Shown here: piece by piece, positions 25,205 through 30,336 of the stretch
How the letters are laid out: every line of letters begins with the position of its first letter
Numbering within the stretch: position 1 is the stretch's first letter
Source: a virus
Virus record (IMG/VR): IMGVR_UViG_3300046460_000432
Span: 1-30,336 of that record
DNA length: 30,336 nucleotides
Direction: 5' to 3' (one strand)
Translations under genes and position numbers: made by a program
Notes under the pieces: model-generated
What the model was told of the DNA's origin: nothing
The model's database searches: none
What the model saw: the letters and a program-made list of their open reading frames with translations, nothing else

Positions 25205-26266
25205 ATGGAAAAGGCCGTGCAGGAGATTTGGGGATTAGTTGAGACGTTCAATGACAAGGAACTTACGGGTTGGGTCAATTTGGCTCAGGGCGAGACTTAT
25301 CGAGAAATCTTTCTTTGCGTAAATGGTAAGCCGGTACAGAAAATTAGGACTTCCGGCCCCATCGAGCGGGATTTGCCTTTTGCTGTTCACCGCTTCTCAT
25401 TGCGGATGAGCTCGCTATGGCATTACGTCTCCCCGAACGACAAAGTTTCAATTAAAGTCAACGATCACGACTTACATATTGCAGGGTATGGTCGTGTGTA
25501 CTCGCCTCTAATCGCGGGCGTGTTAACTACCAGCGTACTTTTCACTAAGCTGGGACGAAAGTATGTTTTCAACCAAAAGGGATCTCTGCAGCTTTCAAAA
25601 ACAGTTGATTTGAAATGGCAGAAAAGGACGTTTGATCTCTATAGTATGGTACGAGAGCACTTGAAGGCGGTGTTCTCTGTCGACCTCGTTGTCATCTATG
25701 GCACTCTCCTTGGCGCTGTGCGGTCAGGCCAGTTCATCGGTCATGATCACGACTTTGATGTTGGCTTCATTTCGAAATTTTCGGCACCAGAAGAGGTTCG
25801 CCAGGAAGCAATTCGAATAGCTGAGAACCTCGTGACATCTGGCTTCCAAATAACGGTGAAACCGTCTTGCATCTATGTTAGACATCCAAGCATCCCAAAA
25901 GCTCAAATCGACATCGGAAGAATTTTTCTCGGCCAGGACAGCAAGCTGCAAACAGCTTTCGGTTTTGCTGGCACGACAGAGTACACAGCTGATCATTTCA
26001 GCGGCGTGGTTCCGATCGAACTTGCCGGAAGCACCGTATATTCCGTGTCCAATCCTGAGGTGCTATTAAGCTGTATCTATGGTGACGAGTGGCGTATTCC
26101 GAACTCTGGCTTCAACTGGGATAGAGAGCGCCGCCGTATCACCCGAGCAGCGCGACTCACCAAAGCTGAAATTCTCTCAATAGCAGAATTTGTAGAGAAG
26201 CACGCAGATGTTGAAACACAAGAGCCGGATCAACCAGGCTCCGCTAACGCTGAAGTTAAGGGATGA
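25205..26266 (+). CDS. LicD/fukutin-family phosphotransferase with N-terminal beta domain
   Basis: A 353-residue cytoplasmic enzyme. Residues 1-100 form a beta-rich domain (GLVETFNDKELTGWVNL, FLCVNGKPVQKI) of a type I associate with bacterial glycan-modifying enzymes. The catalytic part has IYGTLLGAVRSGQFIGHDHD with Gly166 and the metal-binding Asp181, Asp183 and Asp185, the core of the LicD/fukutin nucleotidyltransferase fold. Members transfer phosphocholine or glycerol/ribitol phosphate from CDP-activated donors to glycans. The next gene makes CDP-glycerol, so a glycerol-phosphate transferase is the best guess. ATG 25205 has GGGAG 5 bp upstream. The gene is more AT-rich than the phage structural genes, suggesting separate acquisition. 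The substrate is inferred. Confidence 0.8.
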   Translation: MEKAVQEIWGLVETFNDKELTGWVNLAQGETYREIFLCVNGKPVQKIRTSGPIERDLPFAVHRFSLRMSSLWHYVSPNDKVSIKVNDHDLHIAGYGRVYSPLIAGVLTTSVLFTKLGRKYVFNQKGSLQLSKTVDLKWQKRTFDLYSMVREHLKAVFSVDLVVIYGTLLGAVRSGQFIGHDHDFDVGFISKFSAPEEVRQEAIRIAENLVTSGFQITVKPSCIYVRHPSIPKAQIDIGRIFLGQDSKLQTAFGFAGTTEYTADHFSGVVPIELAGSTVYSVSNPEVLLSCIYGDEWRIPNSGFNWDRERRRITRAARLTKAEILSIAEFVEKHADVETQEPDQPGSANAEVKG

Positions 26267-26279
26267 GGCGGATCTCCAC

Positions 26280-26696
26280 ATGCAAAAGGAAACAGGAAAG
26301 TTGAAGCGAGTTATAACATTCGGAACATATGATGTCCTGCATGTCGGACATATACGCATTCTGCAGCGTGCGCGTGCTTTGGGCGATTATCTAATTGTTG
26401 GTGTTTCTACTGATGCTTTGAACTATTCCAAAAAGCAGAAGTACCCTATTTACAACGAAGCTGACCGAATGGAGATTATCCGTTCGATTGCGGGCGTCGA
26501 TGAAGTTTTTCTTGAGGACTCGCTCGAGCTAAAGGGGGAGTATATCAAGGAGTTCAACGCCGATTTGCTGGTCATGGGCGATGACTGGGCCGGTCGATTT
26601 GACGAGTGGAAGTCTCATTGTGAAGTGCTTTATCTCCCAAGAACCGACGGTATCTCAACGACGATGACACTTGAAGGAATTCGAAGCAGTATATAA
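26280..26696 (+). CDS. CTP:glycerol-3-phosphate cytidylyltransferase (TagD-like)
   Basis: A 138-residue nucleotidyltransferase that makes CDP-glycerol from CTP and sn-glycerol 3-phosphate. The signature motifs are FGTYDVLHVGH (HxGH at residues 21-24) and RTDGISTT (residues 121-128), which bind CTP. DDWAGRFDEW (about 101-110) is also typical of the TagD/GCT group rather than of heptose or FAD enzymes. The length is normal for TagD (about 130). The start is ATG 26280, 13 bp after the LicD stop; the frame is open upstream, but that would overlap LicD. It is co-directional with LicD and supplies its probable donor substrate. Composition is AT-rich like its partner. Confidence 0.88.
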   Translation: MQKETGKLKRVITFGTYDVLHVGHIRILQRARALGDYLIVGVSTDALNYSKKQKYPIYNEADRMEIIRSIAGVDEVFLEDSLELKGEYIKEFNADLLVMGDDWAGRFDEWKSHCEVLYLPRTDGISTTMTLEGIRSSI

Positions 26697-26918
26697 CTAA
26701 TGTACTGTTCTCGAAATTATTTATCCTCCTCTTGCGCCCTCTAGGGATGATCTGAACTGGCCACCGATAATTGATGCAATCCGCGCTCGGGTTTCAAAAA
26801 ACGGTGGCCTAACTGAAAGTCAGACCTGGGCGTCTCTCAACTCAAGCTTTTCCTTGAGTTGCAGTTCTCCAAAGCGGTTGACTTGCCCCTGACGGGGCAG
26901 GCGCTCAGATCGACGCTA
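26697..26918. repeat. Inverted repeats between convergent accessory genes
   Basis: No gene seen. It contains GGCCACCG (26759-26766) and its inverse CGGTGGCC (26802-26809), each flanked by TCTGA/TCAGA-like sequence in inverted order. There is also a perfect 8-bp hairpin AACTCAAG / CTTGAGTT (26839-26846 with 26853-26860) and TGCCCC-TGAC-GGGGCA (26884-26899). The first pair could be leftover ends of an IS21-like element; the hairpins may end transcription of the two converging genes, but neither is followed by a T run. Confidence 0.4.
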
Positions 26919-27701
26919 CTAGCCTTTACGGAATTTAAAAATCTTCGGCTTGAACTCTGAGATGGAACCTGCCGCTATTTCTGCGCTGAGCTTTTTACAG
27001 AAGCTAGCAGGGTCTGCATACCCAATTTCAGAAATCCTCTTGGGGTCGTAATTCCACCACTCAAGTCTGCTTAGCTCAGCTATCACTTCGGGGTCGAACC
27101 GATATTTGAGGACTCTTGCAGGATTACCCCCAACAACCGCATAAGGTGGGACGTCTTTAGTCACCAGCGAGCCCGCTGCCACCACAGCCCCATTACCTAT
27201 TTTGATGCCCATGCATAGGGTAACGTCCCGGCCGATCCATACGTCGTGACCTAGCACCGGGTATTCTTTTCCCCCGAATTTGTGCCAGTTGTATTGCGCG
27301 GTCTGCTCCTTTGTCACAAATTCGCTGACGAGCGAATTGTTTGGCCGGAATGTGATGATGGATGTAGTTACCAGGTCCATCGGATGGTGGGAATCGAGGA
27401 TGGCCAATCCATTGGAGATTGAGCAGTACCGGCCCACTTTCATGGGTTCTGGCAGTGCCGAGTAGGAATAGGAGAATGAGCCAATGCTGCACAGGCCAGA
27501 ATAGCTTCCCCCACCTACACAGCCTTTGTAGTTCCCTTTGTACAGCCCTGAGTAGCTCTCAATGCGGACGTAGGATTTGATTTTCACCTCCACATTGAGA
27601 GGCAGCCAGCCGAAGGCGTTTACTGATGGTGCTGGCGAGTTTACGCGAAACAACACCTTGCTTTGCCACAGTTGCTCAGCTAATGCAGTAGTGAAAATCA
27701 T
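26919..27701 (-). CDS. CatB-like (left-handed beta-helix) O-acetyltransferase
   Basis: A 260-residue hexapeptide-repeat acyltransferase. The repeats are clear in [34 protein letters not shown] and [19 protein letters not shown] (about residues 155-205). The segment [22 protein letters not shown] carries the catalytic-type His of the CatB/xenobiotic acyltransferase group. The C-terminal RLEWWNYDP is also typical of that group. The first 80 residues include Gly/Tyr/Ser-rich repeats ([19 protein letters not shown]) that lengthen the helix. The family moves acetyl from acetyl-CoA to sugars or antibiotics; in a prophage next to LicD/TagD, acetylation of a surface glycan is most likely. ATG 27701 has AAGGA upstream. 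It faces left, against the late genes. Confidence 0.85.
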   Translation of the reverse strand: MIFTTALAEQLWQSKVLFRVNSPAPSVNAFGWLPLNVEVKIKSYVRIESYSGLYKGNYKGCVGGGSYSGLCSIGSFSYSYSALPEPMKVGRYCSISNGLAILDSHHPMDLVTTSIITFRPNNSLVSEFVTKEQTAQYNWHKFGGKEYPVLGHDVWIGRDVTLCMGIKIGNGAVVAAGSLVTKDVPPYAVVGGNPARVLKYRFDPEVIAELSRLEWWNYDPKRISEIGYADPASFCKKLSAEIAAGSISEFKPKIFKFRKG

Positions 27702-27737
27702 CAACAACGTCCTTGCCTATCATCGAGCGGGGCAGCA

Positions 27738-27766
27738 TTGTATCTAAACGCATGAAAAATTAAATA
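27738..27766 (+). promoter_or_regulatory. Candidate promoter for the endolysin gene
   Basis: TTGTAT (27738-27743), 17-bp spacer, TAAATA (27761-27766), about 57 bp before the endolysin ATG in an AT-rich divergent gap. On the opposite strand the same hexamer gives TACAAT, a possible -10 for the acetyltransferase gene with a poor -35. Confidence 0.4.
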
Positions 27767-27822
27767 TTTCTCATATTCGTGACTAAAACTCAGTTCTTTG
27801 TCGGATAGCCTAGGAGTAACGA

Positions 27823-28356
27823 ATGCCCATAACCCAGCAGCAACTGCTGCAGATCCTCCCCAATGCCCGCCTAGTAGCGGGTATTTTTTTGCCTGCACTT
27901 AACCGGGCGATGGCTCGATTCAAGATCGACAGTAGGGTACGCCAGGCTGCATTCCTGGCCCAGGTCGGCCATGAGTCAGGCCAACTTGTTTACGTCAAAG
28001 AGTTGTGGGGCCCGACCCCGGCACAGATCAAATACGAGGGCAGGGCGGATCTGGGCAACACCATGGCGGGCGACGGGTTAAAGTTTCGTGGTCGTGGCCT
28101 GATCCAGATCACAGGGCGGGCGAACTATGTGGCGTGCGGGCAAGCGCTCGGCCTGGACCTAATCCGTCAGCCAGAGCTACTTGAGCAACCGCAGTATGCC
28201 TGTCTATCGGCAGCCTGGTTCTGGGCAACCAAGGGGATGAATACACTCGCGGACGCTGGCGACTTTGAAAAGATTACTCGCCGGATCAATGGCGGGCTCA
28301 ACGGCCAACCGGATCGGCTGAAGCTGTGGGTAAAAGCCTCCGCGGTGCTGGCATGA
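27823..28356 (+). CDS. Endolysin, glycoside hydrolase family 19
   Basis: A 177-residue chitinase-type lysozyme that cuts the glycan strand of peptidoglycan at lysis. The catalytic region is FLAQVGHESGQLVYVKELWG, with Glu51 as acid and Glu60 the likely second Glu, then FRGRGLIQITGRANY (about residues 88-102) forming the substrate cleft. The C-terminus RRINGGLNGQPDRLKLW is also family-typical. No signal peptide or SAR segment is present, so a holin is needed for release. ATG 27823 has TAGGAG 7 bp upstream. The enzyme is separated from the holins by the whole structural region. No Rz/Rz1 spanin pair could be found after it. Confidence 0.93.
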   Translation: MPITQQQLLQILPNARLVAGIFLPALNRAMARFKIDSRVRQAAFLAQVGHESGQLVYVKELWGPTPAQIKYEGRADLGNTMAGDGLKFRGRGLIQITGRANYVACGQALGLDLIRQPELLEQPQYACLSAAWFWATKGMNTLADAGDFEKITRRINGGLNGQPDRLKLWVKASAVLA

Positions 28357-28500
28357 TTCCGCTATCGCGGCGCGCTGCGTCGGGCAGTCAATCCAGTTGC
28401 CGGTGCTTTTGATTTTGCACGGATCCACGAACATAACTTCCTTGTACTGTTTGGATATTCAGTCGAAGATCGCTTTTTTTAAGATTTTGCAATAGGAACC

Positions 28501-29313
28501 ATGATGCGTTGGGCAAGAGCACTCACGTTTTTCGCTGCAGCTTCGTATTCAGCCATCATTTTTGCCTGGGGAATCGAGGGACATCGAACCGTCGCCCTTA
28601 TCGCCGATGCGGAACTGACTGCTTCCGCGAGGGCTCAGGTCCATCAGCTACTGGCACTAGAGGGACGAGAAAGCATGGGCGATGTCGCATCATGGGCTGA
28701 CGAAATCCGAGGTAAGGAGCCTGAGCTGTCAAATCACACTGTACGCATTCCCTTCAAAGCGACGCAGTACGACCCGAATCGTGACTGCAGTCGCAAAGGA
28801 CGATGCGTCATCTACGGCATTCAAAGTGCATCTGAGCAATTGGCCAACCAAAACATCCCCCCTCTTGAGCGACTTCGAGCCCTTAAATTCCTTATCCACT
28901 ATGTCGGCGACATCCATCAACCCTTGCATGCAATCAAGCAAATAGGTCAAATGCAAGCTCAATGGGGCAAGCGCCATTGGAGGCTGCACAAAATCTGGGA
29001 CACCATCCTTATTCGATCACTTAAAAGAAGCCCCGAAGAGCTCGCGCAAGACCTTTTTACCGACCCGACATATGCATATGTACAACAGGGAACCCCCGAG
29101 CAATGGGCGATGGAAAGCCATGACATCGCCCGAAATTTTATCTATCACAACGACATGAATACTGCCAAAACCAAGGAGACTATTACTCTACCGAATGGTT
29201 ATCCAGAGGACTCAGTACCTGTCGTAAAGAAACGTCTTGCGGCCGCGGGTATTCGCCTTGGCAGATTACTCAACCAATTACTATCGACCTCTCCGCACGC
29301 TTCTGAAAAATGA
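28501..29313 (+). CDS. Secreted S1/P1-family zinc nuclease
   Basis: A 270-residue protein with a signal peptide (residues 1-22, charged start, Phe/Ala core) such that the mature chain would begin with Trp23, itself a zinc ligand in this family. All nine ligands of the tri-zinc site can be placed: Trp23, His28, Asp67, His79, His133, Asp137, His143 (HYVGDIHQPLH), His163 and Asp167 (LHKIWD). The family cleaves single-stranded nucleic acids and 3'-phosphates; here it would be periplasmic or secreted. ATG 28504 has better spacing from AGGA than 28501. It sits alone after the endolysin, so it may be an accessory cargo gene. Its benefit to phage or lysogen is unknown. Confidence 0.88.
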   Translation: MMRWARALTFFAAASYSAIIFAWGIEGHRTVALIADAELTASARAQVHQLLALEGRESMGDVASWADEIRGKEPELSNHTVRIPFKATQYDPNRDCSRKGRCVIYGIQSASEQLANQNIPPLERLRALKFLIHYVGDIHQPLHAIKQIGQMQAQWGKRHWRLHKIWDTILIRSLKRSPEELAQDLFTDPTYAYVQQGTPEQWAMESHDIARNFIYHNDMNTAKTKETITLPNGYPEDSVPVVKKRLAAAGIRLGRLLNQLLSTSPHASEK

Positions 29314-29450
29314 GCCTGACTAGCTTTCTTGGGTAACTCTGATCAAGAATCAACCCCCGCGTTGAATTGATAAGCTCTATGCGAATCAGCGACTGAAGAG
29401 CGGTTGAGATCGCTGGCCGCAACTTAGAGTCAGTCTATGGAAGGAATTAA

Positions 29451-30167
29451 ATGATCAGTAATTTTGAAGGCTATCTTGATAGCTCATTCGATGATGCACT
29501 AGCTGCTCTAGCATTGAATTGGCGACCGTGGGTTGGAAGCGAATACCTGGCCTCAGAACGCAAGACCATTATTCTGGGTGAGAGCATCTATCTCTACGAC
29601 GGTGAATCCAGTCGCCAGAGAATCTTGGATAGAGACAGCCTTAGAAAGCGACAGTTAAACCACGGTATCCTGGCTAAGTACAAAAGCCGTTTCTTGCGTA
29701 ATTTTGAACGTGCCGTCTTCCAGAAGAAGCGCCCCAAGGCAGTTGAACGAAAACGGCTTTGGACTGGAGTGATCTACCACAATCTCGTCCCACGCATGAT
29801 GGAGTCGCTCAAAGATCGGCCGACTTATGACGACTACTACACCGGTTGGAGTGATTTTCTTCAGCTAGTTACTATTGTGAAGGCGCAGCAATGCATCGTT
29901 TATGGGCTAGAAACCCCAAAAATTGGCGCTTTGCTCGCTATGCTAGCCACTCAGAGTGTTGAGGTTCATAGGCAAAAACTTCCCGCTGTGGGGAAAAACA
30001 CCCCTTATATCCTGACCTTCCGGCACAACAATCAATCATTAAAATTGCTGTTTATTCGCCATCCAAGCGCGTTTTTTGCGTGGCGCGAATGGGCGGCGAC
30101 ACTTCGTGAGTCCGGACTGCTCCCTTCAGAAATAATAGGGCCAACTGAATCACATCCTGTTTCATAG
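29451..30167 (+). CDS. Unrecognised protein, possible uracil-DNA-glycosylase-like fold
   Basis: A 238-residue soluble protein, AT-richer than the late genes. ATG 29451 has GGAAGGA 6 bp upstream. Features that recall the uracil-DNA glycosylase superfamily are TIILGESIYLYDG (about residues 39-51), a central IYHNLVPR, QCIVYGLETPKIG (about 158-170) and a terminal FIRHPSAFFAWREW (about 209-222), matching the order ILGE...G...HPS. I cannot identify a catalytic residue with confidence, so activity is unproven. It lies between the nuclease and the last, opposite-facing gene, a typical place for accessory genes. Confidence 0.5.
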   Translation: MISNFEGYLDSSFDDALAALALNWRPWVGSEYLASERKTIILGESIYLYDGESSRQRILDRDSLRKRQLNHGILAKYKSRFLRNFERAVFQKKRPKAVERKRLWTGVIYHNLVPRMMESLKDRPTYDDYYTGWSDFLQLVTIVKAQQCIVYGLETPKIGALLAMLATQSVEVHRQKLPAVGKNTPYILTFRHNNQSLKLLFIRHPSAFFAWREWAATLRESGLLPSEIIGPTESHPVS

Positions 30168-30178
30168 ATATATCCGAA

Positions 30179-30194
30179 CGGCTACTTTTAGCCG
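30179..30194. terminator. Possible bidirectional hairpin between convergent genes
   Basis: Perfect CGGCTA / TAGCCG stem (30179-30184 with 30189-30194) with loop CTTT, between two converging genes. There is no T run on either side, so termination is only possible. Confidence 0.35.
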
Positions 30195-30201
30195 ATAGCC
30201 T

Positions 30202-30336
30202 TCACTCCGGCGCCATCATCACCGCGAGCGTCATCTTGATGAACTCTTCATTCTTGTCGATGGCTTCCAGGGCAGCGCGCACGTTGTCGGCGACATCAGC
30301 CGCACCCCGCTGCTCGACCCAGTTCGAGAGCTCCAT
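30202..30336 (-). CDS. Small hypothetical prophage protein, at window edge
   Basis: A reverse-strand ORF of at least 44 residues, whose first visible codon is an ATG exactly at the last base of the window; it may be complete or continue beyond. It starts MELSNWVEQRGAADV and continues helical with ALEAIDKNEEF, ending MMAPE. Composition is like the phage core genes. It resembles short helical proteins found near prophage ends in Pseudomonas, but I know no function. Confidence 0.55.
   Translation of the reverse strand: MELSNWVEQRGAADVADNVRAALEAIDKNEEFIKMTLAVMMAPE

Noticed and set aside
25008-25238. 76-codon ORF with a good ribosome site (AAAGGAG) before the LicD gene
   Set aside because: Unusual amino-acid composition (many Trp, His, Arg, Pro), no domain, and overlaps the start of LicD out of frame; kept only as a remark in the intergenic entry.
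1-30336. CRISPR array, retron, or diversity-generating retroelement near the fibre genes
   Set aside because: No regularly spaced repeats, no reverse transcriptase, and no template/variable repeat pair were seen in the fibre region.

Overview
This window is most of a temperate siphovirus (HK97/lambda-like) prophage of a Gram-negative host. The moderately GC-rich coding style, the tail-fibre N-termini and the order of the small phage genes point to a Pseudomonas of the fluorescens/putida group. No tRNA, rRNA, CRISPR array or complete insertion sequence was seen. Neither attachment site can be recognised, and genes run off both edges of the window.

Layout, left to right. (1) 1-1840, control region: the C-terminal part of a tyrosine integrase, a small zinc-finger protein, a protein in the position of a late antiterminator, then a strong-looking sigma70 promoter followed by three intrinsic terminators and a tiny Cys-rich ORF. 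This looks like a lambda Q / pR' / tR' switch. (2) 1841-2984: two membrane proteins (a class I holin and a second holin-like protein), two small genes overlapping out of frame, and an HNH endonuclease. (3) 3144-11324: the packaging and head-to-tail operon, made of P27-type small terminase, large terminase, portal, ClpP-like protease, HK97-fold capsid, connector and closure proteins, and tail tube. A G-rich gap with an inverted repeat before the small terminase is a candidate cos site. (4) 11334-19015: tail assembly chaperone with a programmed -1 frameshift on GGGAAAG, tape measure, DUF1833 protein, NlpC/P60 tail protein, J-like tip protein and a minor tail protein. (5) 19012-24511: three receptor-binding proteins, namely a fibre with a self-cleaving S74 chaperone, a fibre with an SGNH-type acetylesterase domain, and a LamG-like lectin protein. 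(6) 24431-27701, AT-richer accessory block: a reverse-strand hypothetical gene, a LicD/fukutin-type transferase coupled to a CTP:glycerol-3-phosphate cytidylyltransferase, and a reverse-strand CatB-like O-acetyltransferase. (7) 27823-30336: a GH19 endolysin, a secreted S1/P1-type zinc nuclease, an unrecognised gene with a possible uracil-DNA-glycosylase-like fold, and a short reverse-strand gene at the edge.

How it works together. The late operon appears to be driven from one promoter near 1322-1350 and is punctuated by at least seven intrinsic terminators, which suits processive antitermination. The most interesting accessory system is the LicD + cytidylyltransferase pair with the nearby O-acetyltransferase. 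It reads as a lysogenic-conversion cassette that could add glycerol phosphate (from CDP-glycerol) and acetyl groups to a surface glycan, while the virion carries an acetylesterase-like fibre that could remove acetyl groups from such a glycan. These roles are inferred from motifs and context; nothing here proves substrate or activity.
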